A DNA stretch of 23,599 bases from a virus, in IMG/VR virus record IMGVR_UViG_3300021605_000012, positions 1 through 23,599 of that record. One strand, written 5' to 3'. Positions 1-6,559 of the stretch are shown here, piece by piece. Within the stretch, counting starts at the first letter, position 1, and each line of letters starts with the position of its first letter. Under the pieces are notes generated by a model. It had not been told where the DNA came from. It saw nothing but the letters and a program-made list of their open reading frames with translations, and did no database searches. Position numbers and translations under genes: made by a program.

Positions 1-5
1 TTCCG

Positions 6-407
6 TCAGCCAGCCAGCAACCGGGCTGCCACGACGCGCTTGCGGATCGTGTCGGAAACGAACTGGGTCGGCTGCTCGCCGTCGAGGATCACGCCGTAAT
101 TCCCCTGTGCCTGCGCGTAGGCGAGCGCGGAGCGGATTTTCTGCACGATCTGGTCAAGGTCTTCCGCATTGTCGGCGGGGTATTTGAAATAGACCTCGAT
201 TGCCACGGTCAGGTTGAAGAGTCCGGCGCCTGGGGAGATTTCCTTGCCGACGGTGGCGACGACGGCCAGCCGGGGGAGCTTCTGTTTGCTGTCATCGTTC
301 TGCTTCTTCGGGAACAGCGCACGGAGCGACTTGTCGGAGACGAGTTCGGAAATGATCTGGGCCTCGGCCCGTTCCTTAAGTGTCATGCTGGCGGGGTCGG
401 AGGTCAT
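6..407 (-). CDS. Phage minor structural protein, possible tail-completion/connector protein
   Basis: This is a 133-residue protein with no motif I can name with certainty. A helical, charged N-terminus is followed by an alternating hydrophobic middle (VAVVATVGKE, FNLTVAIEVYFKY) and a helix-rich segment with DAEDLDQIV-like character. That pattern resembles small tail-terminator or minor tail proteins that follow head-closure proteins in siphovirus operons (inference from position). Its ATG overlaps the stop of the upstream gene by four bases (404-407) and has a strong AAGGAG Shine-Dalgarno about 7 bases upstream. The stop lies only 6 bases from the window edge, so the rest of the tail operon is not visible. 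Confidence 0.75.
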   Translation of the reverse strand: MTSDPASMTLKERAEAQIISELVSDKSLRALFPKKQNDDSKQKLPRLAVVATVGKEISPGAGLFNLTVAIEVYFKYPADNAEDLDQIVQKIRSALAYAQAQGNYGVILDGEQPTQFVSDTIRKRVVAARLLAG

Positions 408-718
408 TGGCCTTCTCCTTGGGTTGCGAGCCGGATGTCGGGGTCTGCCACGTCGAACGAAATGGATTTGACGACGAAGGTTTTCCCGGCCAGTTCGATC
501 TTGTCTCCCTGCTTGAACGTGCGGCCGGCTGGCATGTCGCTTTTCAGCACGGTGAACGACGGATTTTCTCCGTCAACGACGCCTCCGTTGGAGAGCATTT
601 CGAGCGATATCCCGCTGCCTTGCATCGCGCGGATTTTCTTGCCGCGCCATGTGATGATGACGCCCGCGTCTACCATCGCTTCTTTCAACCCGTCAGCAAC
701 ATCGTCAGCCCATGCCAT
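404..718 (-). CDS. Putative head-tail joining / head-closure protein
   Basis: This is a 104-residue protein starting MAWADDVADGLKEAM. I chose the ATG at 718 because it sits just after the stop of the upstream gene (721-723) with a GGGA element upstream; longer versions would run far into the upstream gene. A short N-terminal helix is followed by a beta-rich segment (VIITWRGKKI, GDKIELAGKTFVVKSI), the general layout of small head-closure proteins of the lambda gpFII kind. That assignment rests on fold impression and on its place after the capsid genes, so it is weak. The existence of the gene is well supported by stop/start coupling with both neighbours. Confidence 0.75.
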   Translation of the reverse strand: MAWADDVADGLKEAMVDAGVIITWRGKKIRAMQGSGISLEMLSNGGVVDGENPSFTVLKSDMPAGRTFKQGDKIELAGKTFVVKSISFDVADPDIRLATQGEGQ

Positions 719-720
719 AA

Positions 721-1353
721 TCAGTAGGTCCCTTCGATCGGGTAGCGCACACTGCCCTCGTGCTGAGCTGTAATCTTCTGATCGACCATGATCTTGATGC
801 CGTGGGCGCGGCATAGGTCGCAAAAGGCAAAGTCCTCACTGTTGCCACCGGGGAGGGTTTTCCAGAAAACCCATTGGTCGCGCCCGGTCTCCGCGCATGT
901 GATCTTTTCGACGTGCGGCTTTAGTTGCTCAAATACTGACCGATGGACGCGCATGAATCCGCGTGCGACGCGGGCGACTTCCACAAGATCCGGCCCATCT
1001 TTGGTGAACGGGTGGGCTTCTGTCAGGCTGACAACCGGAAATATCAAGCCGGGGCATTTCTTCGGGTATAGGCCGAAAACAAGCGGCACATCGTGCGAGA
1101 GGAGCTTTTGAACGTGCGTTGGATGGAAGATGATGTCTGTGTCGATGACGATCATCTCGTCGGCTCCTGATTCCAAAAATACCTGCGTGGCGATATTCAT
1201 TGCCCCGCAGGGATATGGGTATGAAATGCTGTCTGCCTGTATCTCGTAGCCGTCCAGCACAGGGGAGAGCGCCAGAGAGAATGCGCTTAGTGCCCATGAG
1301 GTTCTTGAGATCCCCATGCCGTTATCAATGAACGGTAAGAATAGTTTTTTCAT
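721..1353 (-). CDS. Phage glycosyltransferase, GT-A fold
   Basis: This 210-residue protein looks like a small GT-A glycosyltransferase of the type found in phage genomes. A hydrophobic strand leads to a DxD metal/nucleotide-sugar motif (V-I-D-T-D-I-I-F, D71-T-D73). It has a helper motif N-S-E-D-F-A-F-C (172-178), typical of the 'ED' acceptor-side loop, and a late His (A-Q-H-E-G, H198) where this fold often binds metal. The sugar and target are unknown; a capsid or tail protein, phage DNA or host surface glycan are all possible. It is set apart from the head genes by a strong terminator only about 12 bases before its start, and I see no Shine-Dalgarno, only the AT-rich leader TATTCTATG. Confidence 0.8.
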   Translation of the reverse strand: MKKLFLPFIDNGMGISRTSWALSAFSLALSPVLDGYEIQADSISYPYPCGAMNIATQVFLESGADEMIVIDTDIIFHPTHVQKLLSHDVPLVFGLYPKKCPGLIFPVVSLTEAHPFTKDGPDLVEVARVARGFMRVHRSVFEQLKPHVEKITCAETGRDQWVFWKTLPGGNSEDFAFCDLCRAHGIKIMVDQKITAQHEGSVRYPIEGTY

Positions 1354-1358
1354 AGAAT

Positions 1359-1392
1359 AAAAAGGGGCCGCATGATTTTACTCATGCGGCCC
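1359..1392 (-). terminator. Rho-independent terminator between head genes and glycosyltransferase
   Basis: A perfect 11-base-pair inverted repeat (1365-1375 with 1382-1392, arms GGGCCGCATGA/TCATGCGGCCC) encloses a 6-base loop. Read on the minus strand it is followed by C-C-TTTTT-A-TT. This is the strongest terminator in the window. It lies 10 bases after the stop of the 90-residue gene, and its T-run sits inside the leader of the glycosyltransferase gene. Confidence 0.85.
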
Positions 1393-1402
1393 ATTCGGGA
1401 AA

Positions 1403-1675
1403 TTAGGCCCGGTCAAAGAGGAGCCGGAACTCCGCTTCGGTGTGCTGCCGGAAGTGGATTGAATTTTTCAGCGAGTGAGTGCGGAAGTAATCGTCTGCCT
1501 CGTGGATTGCCAGCGCGTAGAGTTCGCCGTCCTCTTTGCACTTGAAAAACCCCTTGGTATACTTGTCGTCGGTCGGGGCGTTGAATGATTCCTTCAGCGT
1601 GGATTCTTTTGCCTCAACCACCGGGAGTCCGGTCCCGGTGGTTTTGACTGTATCTTTTGAGTCTTGCTTTGCCAT
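1403..1675 (-). CDS. Small hypothetical phage protein downstream of the capsid gene
   Basis: This is a 90-residue, hydrophilic protein with a Lys/Thr-rich N-terminus and an aromatic, His-containing second half (GFFKCKEDGELYALAIHEA, then FRQHTEAEFRLLF). No known family is recognised. It follows the major capsid gene by about 17 bases, starts at ATG 1675 after an AGGA element, and is the last gene before the terminator at 1359-1392, so it belongs to the head operon. A minor head or neck role would fit its place, but nothing in the sequence proves it. Confidence 0.75.
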   Translation of the reverse strand: MAKQDSKDTVKTTGTGLPVVEAKESTLKESFNAPTDDKYTKGFFKCKEDGELYALAIHEADDYFRTHSLKNSIHFRQHTEAEFRLLFDRA

Positions 1676-1692
1676 AGAATGTCCTGTTCGGA

Positions 1693-2757
1693 TTAGACGT
1701 ATTGGGTAGCGATCAGGTCGCCGCCGCGTGTGTTGCCCAGGTAAGGCCGATTGCTCATCTTGACTCGGAGAACCATCGAATCAATCGACAGGTCGGGGTA
1801 GGATTCGACATAATTGCCGCCCGCGAATTTGAGCGAGAGGTCGGTCGCCTTGATGACGCCGCCCTGTTCGTAATCTTCCCAGAAGATGTTCGCGCCGACG
1901 CCGGCCAGTTGAGGAACTGCGATCCCGGTCGATGTCTCTGCGCCGGTCGAGGCTTTGCCCGACTTGCCCACCCATATATAGGTGTTGCTCCAAACCTGCG
2001 AGAGTGAAGCCGTGGCCTGATCCGCCGCGTTGTTGTAGTAGGCGTCTCCGACGAGAACCTGCTTGATGCCGAAAGGCGCAAGCGCCTTGGCGAACAGGTC
2101 GGGGGTGACTTCCGCGATCGGTCCATACATGCCGCGAACAAACTGGAGCGTGTTCTGGCAGGTGTAGACGCGTTCCGCGCCGGGGCCGCTCATCACAACC
2201 GTGTCTGGGCGCTCGCCCTTGGCTTTGACGCGCCGGGTGGCGGCGATGATGTCTTGAATCGGGTTCATGCCCGAGGCGCCTTGCACGTCGCGGTTTGCGA
2301 CGGTGTAGGCAACTCCAGAGTTCGTTCCAGCGCCGAAGTTCGACGTGTTGAAGATCTGGGCCGCGATCAGCTTCTCTTTGGTGAGAGCCGAGGTCTGCCC
2401 GAAACGGCCGGCGTAAAACGCCTCGATGTCGAGGAACTGCGCGTAGTCGAGGCTGGTTTCGTTCGGGACAACGATCTCCTGCCCGCGGAGGTCCACGGTC
2501 AGAGTGTCATCGCCAAAAGTTGCAACCATGCGCTCGAACTTCGTGCCGGGGGCGTGGATGAATTTGGCGTCGTCAATAACGCGGAGAGCCTGGCTGTTGG
2601 CGAGAGTCGCCTTGACCAAGTGCGCGGTGCGCTTATTGATCGGGAACGGAGGAAGAATCTGTTCGCCGATAAGGTTTTCAACTGCTCCCTCCCCTTCAAG
2701 GATTGCGAGCGCGAGTTCCTGCCGGGGCAGGGCCGAGGTTGTGCTAAATACGGGCAT
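1693..2757 (-). CDS. Major capsid protein (HK97 fold, gpE-like)
   Basis: This 354-residue protein carries the features expected of a phage major capsid protein. An N-terminal arm is followed by an APGTKFERM stretch, a long helix-rich core with DTVVMSGPGAERV (typical of the A-domain region where a peptide is picked by position), and a C-terminal WEDYEQGG...NYVESYPDLSIDSMVLRV segment resembling the gpE family ending. It sits immediately after the decoration protein and protease-scaffold, as in lambda-like head operons. There is no clear Shine-Dalgarno before the ATG at 2757 (leader CATAACACACC), which is notable for a gene that must be highly expressed. Confidence 0.92.
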   Translation of the reverse strand: MPVFSTTSALPRQELALAILEGEGAVENLIGEQILPPFPINKRTAHLVKATLANSQALRVIDDAKFIHAPGTKFERMVATFGDDTLTVDLRGQEIVVPNETSLDYAQFLDIEAFYAGRFGQTSALTKEKLIAAQIFNTSNFGAGTNSGVAYTVANRDVQGASGMNPIQDIIAATRRVKAKGERPDTVVMSGPGAERVYTCQNTLQFVRGMYGPIAEVTPDLFAKALAPFGIKQVLVGDAYYNNAADQATASLSQVWSNTYIWVGKSGKASTGAETSTGIAVPQLAGVGANIFWEDYEQGGVIKATDLSLKFAGGNYVESYPDLSIDSMVLRVKMSNRPYLGNTRGGDLIATQYV

Positions 2758-2776
2758 GGTGTGTTATGTTTGAGGG

Positions 2777-3151
2777 TTAGGCGACAGAGAAGAGTTCGAC
2801 TTCACCAAGGACGCCGTCGCCGGAAGCGGCGAGAGTCCAGCGGCCAACGAGAACCGCATTGGTGGAGGTTTTTGAGAATTTGCCGGAAGCTGCGGAATAG
2901 GCCAAATCGCCTACGGTTGTTGCTTCACTTGCAAGTGCAGGGATTTTTCCGCCACCGCTCATGCTGGCTGCGGTTCCCGTGCTGCTGGCCGCGATGTCTT
3001 GCAGTGTGACATAATCGCCACGGCTAGAAGCTGCGGCGACGGCAGTTGTTCCGCTGGAGTCGCGAGTCACGCGAGTTCCACGGGATTGCGCGACGTTGGT
3101 CGCGGTGATTGTGCGGGGCTCGATCCCGATGTAGGTTGCTTGGAGTGCCAT
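2777..3151 (-). CDS. Capsid decoration (cement) protein, DUF2190-like
   Basis: This 124-residue protein is rich in Ala, Ser, Thr and Gly, with almost no charged helix. The C-terminal half (TTVGDLAYSAASGKFSKT, then VGRWTLAASGDGVLGEVEL) matches the pattern of DUF2190-type proteins, which sit between the protease and capsid genes of many siphoviruses and stabilise the head surface. Place and composition both fit. ATG at 3151 has the leader CCTAAATAAA and no Shine-Dalgarno. Confidence 0.85.
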   Translation of the reverse strand: MALQATYIGIEPRTITATNVAQSRGTRVTRDSSGTTAVAAASSRGDYVTLQDIAASSTGTAASMSGGGKIPALASEATTVGDLAYSAASGKFSKTSTNAVLVGRWTLAASGDGVLGEVELFSVA

Positions 3152-3172
3152 TTTATTTAGGTGGTTAGAGGG

Positions 3173-4189
3173 TTAGAAAAGGCCTTTTGCGCGGGCGTCG
3201 TTGTAGATTTCCGGTTTGTCTTTCGCGAGGCGGGCGATTGCCGTCGGGCGGTCTTTCGCGCCGGCCTCGAGTTGGGTTTTGATTGCCGTCTCGAAGGAGG
3301 TCTTGGAATCGTTCGTAGCGACGAATCCCGCCCCGCTGCCGGGTGCACGCCTGATGCCGATCTCGGCGGTGAACTTGGTAATCTTGCTGTCGGCGATTTT
3401 CTCGGCGAGGGCGGTCATCTTGTCCTCGTCCGCTTTCGCCTTTTCGTCAGCGGCCGCTTTTTCGTCCGATTCGAGTTTCGCCTTCTCCTCTTCGGTCGGC
3501 TCGGCTTTCGGAGCGGTCGCCTCTTCGAGCTTCTTCAGCCGGTCCTCGACCGAGGGCTGCTGTTCTTGGACGGCTTCAACAATCGCGTCGAGCACGTTGT
3601 CGAGCTGGTCGCCTTCCTCCAAGTTGAGGGCTTTGACGAAGTTTGCGAGGGCGGTTTTGAGTTTGCTCATTTTGGTGCGGGTTGCTGTTTTTGGCTTGGT
3701 GTCAAATTTGCGGGCGGAAAATAATCCCGATTTATTTGCGGCCGGCCGGGGGACGAGGGCCACGGCGTCAACGTCGGTGCAGCGGAAAAGTTTTCCCTTG
3801 CCGTCCGGGTTGTCGGCGTGGTTGCCGTCGCATTCGATCGAGAGCCCAAATTCGCTGGCGAGCTTGGTTGCGATCTCCAGCACGCGGGCACGCATCGGGT
3901 GAGTGTCGAGGAGCGCGGCATCCGCCCTTACCTGGTCGCCTTCGATTCGGAAGTTGGAGAGTGAGCCCACGATTCCGTCGAACTCTGCATCGTGGCGGTC
4001 AATCAGCTTCACGTTTCCCCGACGCTCGCAAGCGGCAAGACATTGTTTCAACCCTTCCTCGTCAATCGTGATGCCGTGGCCGAGGGCCGGGCCGATGGAA
4101 AGCACGGAGACGCCCTTGATCGTTCCGGCGTCGTGGTCAACGGTCCCGGTGGGGAGAACTTGAAAATATGTCAGACGCGCTTTCTTCAC
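3173..4189 (-). CDS. Prohead protease fused to scaffold domain
   Basis: This 338-residue protein appears to have two parts. Residues about 1-160 resemble an HK97-type prohead protease: R-H66-D-A-E with downstream G-L-S117-I-E, the His and Ser expected of the S78/U35-like fold, and then the typical end-of-domain V-A-L-V-P-R-P-A. Residues about 175-270 are a Glu/Lys/Ala-rich coiled coil, typical of a scaffold that fills the prohead and is then digested. The C-terminal 60 residues are compact and could bind capsid. The GTG start at 4189 lies in the loop of an 8-bp hairpin and has no Shine-Dalgarno; an in-frame TGA just upstream rules out a longer form. An internal ATG (Met174) could give a free scaffold, but it too lacks a ribosome site. 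Confidence 0.88.
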   Translation of the reverse strand: MKKARLTYFQVLPTGTVDHDAGTIKGVSVLSIGPALGHGITIDEEGLKQCLAACERRGNVKLIDRHDAEFDGIVGSLSNFRIEGDQVRADAALLDTHPMRARVLEIATKLASEFGLSIECDGNHADNPDGKGKLFRCTDVDAVALVPRPAANKSGLFSARKFDTKPKTATRTKMSKLKTALANFVKALNLEEGDQLDNVLDAIVEAVQEQQPSVEDRLKKLEEATAPKAEPTEEEKAKLESDEKAAADEKAKADEDKMTALAEKIADSKITKFTAEIGIRRAPGSGAGFVATNDSKTSFETAIKTQLEAGAKDRPTAIARLAKDKPEIYNDARAKGLF

Positions 4190-4198
4190 GAGAAAGCG
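4178..4198 (-). promoter_or_regulatory. Hairpin with the protease-scaffold GTG start in its loop
   Basis: CGCTTTCT (4178-4185) and AGAAAGCG (4191-4198) form a perfect 8-bp stem around the 5-base loop TCACG. On the mRNA this presents the GTG start codon (4189-4187) exactly in the loop. No Shine-Dalgarno precedes it. The arrangement could set the translation rate of the gene; that function is inferred. Confidence 0.5.
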
Positions 4199-4200
4199 GG

Positions 4201-4211
4201 GGTGTCAAAAA
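4201..4211 (-). repeat. TTTTTGACACC motif, copy 1
   Basis: Minus-strand TTTTTGACACC lies directly after the portal stop codon. It is followed by 11 bases and then the GTG start of the protease-scaffold gene. The same motif with the same 11-base gap to a GTG precedes the gpW-like gene. Confidence 0.55.
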
Positions 4212-4213
4212 AA

Positions 4214-5809
4214 CTAGGGCGCGACGGGCTTAGCCACGGATGCAGAAGATGACGGGACCAAAGCATCGCTGGCGGTCGGGAGCTTGGCCGTCGTGTCCGC
4301 ATTTGCCGGGTCTTGGCTCGGGTTGTCGCTGTTGGCGTAAATCTCATCCGGCAACACAACCTGCTCCGGGTATCCGAGGCGGGCGAGTTCCTTGGTGGCT
4401 TCTGCCGCTGCAACCCGGCGGGCGATGGCTTCGGCGGCGAGGATCTTCACTTTCTTTCGGAAGCTGCCGCCCTGCATTGCCCATTCGCCCGTGCGGGTGG
4501 AAAGCCCGGAGCGGACTTCCCTGATTGAAATGTCGCTTTCCCTCTGGATGTCGGCGGTCGGCGGCGGCGGGAACATCCAGAATCCGTTCCTGAAATTCTT
4601 ATGTCGTGAAATCAGCCTGCGTTCCATGGCGTCTGCGAGCGCAATCGTGCGGATTCGGTTCAGGTTCGGAGTGAGGATGTCATTGCGGATGCGCTCAAAC
4701 TCACGATTGGCGACGTGGGCAATCAAACGGACGGAGGCCCCGCCAACGTCGCTCGGGTCAACAAGGAACCCATAAGGCAGGTTTAAGCCCTGGCAATCTT
4801 CTAGGTCAAGCGTCTTAATGAAGCCCTGAAAGGTCGGGCTCGGACGGTTGTGTTGCACAACCTCGAACCGCTCCCCTACCCCACGGTATTCCTGCACTCC
4901 GCTTTCCTTGTGCTGAATGAAGGAAACATTCCCGTCGGCCCCGGTCTGCGTGTCGTCATAGTCGAACTCATCAGCCCGCCCGGTCTGCGTGTAGGTGATT
5001 ACGCCACGGGTGGAGATGTCTTTGACGATGATTTTTTCGTATCCAAGGATCTCGAATTTATCGCGGATGTTTTGGATCGAGGTCTCGTATGCCGTGATTC
5101 CGCGCACCGATGCGCGGAGCGGGTCGTAAAAGAAAACCCCGTCGTGCGACGGGATAATTTGCCCGTTCGCATACTGCAAGTCTCCGATCCTGTCATAGAT
5201 GTGGTATCCAGCCCTGCGAGGTCCATCCATGTAGATTCCTTGGATGTAATTCTCGCGATTAACGAAGCTGAACAACTCGCCAATTTGGTCGGCTTCAACG
5301 AGCTGTAGCTTCAAAGAATTATCGTCATCTCTGCAGAATACCAGCAGGCTGTCACGGTCGCGGGTCATTCCGACAAGCGCCAACTGGATTAGCCGTGTGA
5401 GTGTGTGCTCCCCGCCAACATGGGCGGTCGCGTTGAAATTCTCCATGAAGCCATGAATTTCTGAGTCCATTCCCGCATCTCCGGTCTCTGGCTCGTAGGA
5501 GAGAGTTCCGGCTCCGTAAAGCTGAACTTTTCGGAGGTGACCTTTTACGAATCCGACATTTTCGGAAAGGTCGCGAGCCTCGAACATCAGCGTAACTGCA
5601 TCCCGCATGGTGAGGGCGGAGTTCGGATGTGGACCGCGCCGGGCTATTTCCCTGTCGGCGGACGGTTGAGCTGCCCTCAAGCGGAACTTAGTTGCTGCAG
5701 CCCTGGCTTTCATGCGGCTGAGGTATACGCCGGGCGCGAATGTCTCGAAGATGGAATCAACCTTTGATCCTATCCAGTTTCGGGAAATGTCAGGGGTTGC
5801 TGCTTTCAT
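4214..5809 (-). CDS. Portal protein (lambda gpB-type)
   Basis: This 531-residue protein is the dodecameric portal through which DNA enters the head. It starts with an RNWIGSKVDSIFETFAPG N-terminus and has an early Arg/Ala-rich helix, a central clip/wing region with LVEADQIGEL and the signature G-Y-H-I-Y-D-R, and a long C-terminal helix region ending in a Ser/Ala/Pro tail. The length and the D-Q-I/Y-H-I-Y pattern match lambda-type portals (phage_portal_2 family). The start at 5809 overlaps the gpW-like gene's stop in an ATGA and has a strong GGAGTAAG ribosome site, one of the few in this phage. It follows gpW and precedes the protease, the canonical order. Confidence 0.93.
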   Translation of the reverse strand: MKAATPDISRNWIGSKVDSIFETFAPGVYLSRMKARAAATKFRLRAAQPSADREIARRGPHPNSALTMRDAVTLMFEARDLSENVGFVKGHLRKVQLYGAGTLSYEPETGDAGMDSEIHGFMENFNATAHVGGEHTLTRLIQLALVGMTRDRDSLLVFCRDDDNSLKLQLVEADQIGELFSFVNRENYIQGIYMDGPRRAGYHIYDRIGDLQYANGQIIPSHDGVFFYDPLRASVRGITAYETSIQNIRDKFEILGYEKIIVKDISTRGVITYTQTGRADEFDYDDTQTGADGNVSFIQHKESGVQEYRGVGERFEVVQHNRPSPTFQGFIKTLDLEDCQGLNLPYGFLVDPSDVGGASVRLIAHVANREFERIRNDILTPNLNRIRTIALADAMERRLISRHKNFRNGFWMFPPPPTADIQRESDISIREVRSGLSTRTGEWAMQGGSFRKKVKILAAEAIARRVAAAEATKELARLGYPEQVVLPDEIYANSDNPSQDPANADTTAKLPTASDALVPSSSASVAKPVAP

Positions 5810-6057
5810 CTTACTCCTTTGCTGAAGTCTGCTTTAACCCTGCGGACAATAGGATTGCCGGTGAGTTGCCGTAGTCGGTAGTTGCACTCTGCAAGAACCT
5901 GATCAACCGGCATTGTGAACTGTTTCCCGCCGCCTTTGCCTTCCCCGGACCAGCTCATTACGGTCTTCCCCTCGGCAAGCATCGCGGCGGCTTTGGCATG
6001 GATCGCCTGAACCTGCGCGAGCGTGAAAAATTCAAATAAACCGGATGGAAGAGCCAC
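5806..6057 (-). CDS. gpW-like head-tail joining protein
   Basis: This 83-residue protein begins with a short helix (FEFFTLAQVQAIHAKAAAMLAEG), a beta hairpin region (KTVMSWSGEGKGGGKQF) and a second helix (MPVDQVLAECNYRLRQL). Two helices around a beta hairpin is the layout of lambda gpW, the small protein that plugs the portal vertex and readies it for the tail. Its position between terminase and portal also matches gpW. The start is GTG at 6057, without a Shine-Dalgarno but 11 bases after a TTTTTGACACC motif. Its stop overlaps the portal start. Confidence 0.8.
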   Translation of the reverse strand: MALPSGLFEFFTLAQVQAIHAKAAAMLAEGKTVMSWSGEGKGGGKQFTMPVDQVLAECNYRLRQLTGNPIVRRVKADFSKGVR

Positions 6058-6059
6058 GC

Positions 6060-6078
6060 TTTTGACATGGTGTCAAAA
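6060..6078 (-). repeat. TTTTTGACACC motif, copy 2, within a palindrome
   Basis: TTTTGACA (6060-6067) and TGTCAAAA (6071-6078) form a perfect inverted repeat around TGG. The minus-strand TTTTTGACACC lies 11 bases before the GTG of the gpW-like gene. It sits between the tRNA and that gene, so it could be an RNA hairpin or a protein-binding site; function unknown. Confidence 0.5.
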
Positions 6079-6095
6079 AATTGGCGCTGGGCGAT

Positions 6096-6173
6096 TGGTT
6101 GCAGGGGCAGGATTTGAACCTGCGATCTCCAGCTTATGGGGCTGGCGAGATAACCAACTTCTCCACCCTGGCA
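6096..6173 (-). tRNA. Phage tRNA, anticodon CAT (initiator-like tRNA-Met)
   Basis: A full cloverleaf can be drawn on the minus strand: D stem GAGA/TCTC with loop AGTTGGTTA, anticodon stem CCAGC/GCTGG with loop CCCATAA, variable loop AGATC, T arm GCAGG/CCTGC with loop TTCAAAT, and an encoded CCA (6096-6098). The anticodon is CAT. A11:T24 in the D stem is an initiator feature, as is the overall likeness to initiator tRNAs around the T arm and CAACCA end. It differs from an initiator in that the anticodon stem lacks three G:C pairs and pair 1:72 (T:A) is formed. Two oddities are seen: a bulged C in the acceptor stem (TGC-C-AGGG against CCCTGCA) and C instead of T at position 33. It could also be read by TilS as tRNA-Ile2, or be decaying. 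Confidence 0.8.
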
Positions 6174-6201
6174 ATTTTTTTGCCCCGTTCCGTGGATCGC
6201 G

Positions 6202-6257
6202 CGGGCAGCGGGGCGGCTGCCCGGTATGAACGCCTCCCGGCAAAATCAGGCGGGAGG
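6202..6257 (-). other. Two GC-rich hairpins between the zinc-protein gene and the tRNA
   Basis: The 131-base gap 6174-6304 holds no gene I can support. It contains CGGGCAGC/GCTGCCCG (6202-6209 with 6216-6223, loop of 6) and CCTCCCG/CGGGAGG (6233-6239 with 6251-6257, loop of 11). Neither is followed by a T-run on the minus strand, so they are not classic terminators. They could serve as processing signals that free the tRNA from a long operon transcript (inference). Confidence 0.45.
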
Positions 6258-6300
6258 GCTTACTCGCTCGGCTCTCACGGCTTACCCTTGGTTTGGCGGT

Positions 6301-6311
6301 GGTGTCAAAAA
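6301..6311 (-). repeat. TTTTTGACACC motif, copy 3
   Basis: The third copy of minus-strand TTTTTGACACC contains the TGA stop codon of the 84-residue gene. No start codon lies 11 bases downstream here, unlike copies 1 and 2. Confidence 0.5.
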
Positions 6312-6559
6312 GTGTCTCTTTCAGCAGCGCATTCCGGGCACATACAGGATGTTAAATTTATCCTCCATCCTCCATCAGTTAAAAGTTTTTCCTGATAAAT
6401 CACGTTCCCGCATTCGACGCACTTAACTTGGCCTTTCGGGACTATCTCATCCACTGAAACACCCCTTAGCCTTGCGTTTCGCCGACGACGAGACATCAGG
6501 TTTTTTTCTGGATTCTGTCGTCTCCATTGTTTCATTCTTTCAGAAGCTGTCATATTCAT
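6305..6559 (-). CDS. Small zinc-ribbon-like protein, possibly HNH-related
   Basis: This 84-residue protein has a basic N-terminal half (WRRQNPEKN, SRRRRNARLRG) and two Cys pairs, C-V-E-C-G and C-P-E-C, separated by about 25 residues, as in a zinc ribbon. The NPEK/RRRNARLRG region is reminiscent of the N-terminus of small phage HNH endonucleases, but no HNH core is present. It could be a relic of one or a stand-alone zinc protein. The ATG at 6559 overlaps the terminase stop (6556-6559) and follows a GGGAG ribosome site. Confidence 0.75.
   Translation of the reverse strand: MNMTASERMKQWRRQNPEKNLMSRRRRNARLRGVSVDEIVPKGQVKCVECGNVIYQEKLLTDGGWRINLTSCMCPECAAERDTF

Noticed and set aside
2254-3009. 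Long plus-strand frame of 251 codons across the capsid and decoration genes
   Set aside because: It lies fully opposite two well-supported head genes, and its protein is Arg-rich and low-complexity, as expected from the reverse frame of GC-rich coding DNA.
3173-3670. Separate scaffold protein from the internal Met174 of the protease-scaffold gene
   Set aside because: The idea fits lambda Nu3-type scaffolds, but no ribosome site precedes the ATG, so I do not list it as a gene.
3161-3902. Two plus-strand frames across the protease-scaffold gene
   Set aside because: The repeats of Phe, Leu, Ser and Ala are the reverse reading of the Glu/Lys-rich scaffold coil; no ribosome site or partner gene.
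6068-6078. TTTTTGACACC as a standard sigma-70 promoter
   Set aside because: TTGACA is present, but no -10-like sequence lies 15-19 bases further on at any of the three copies.
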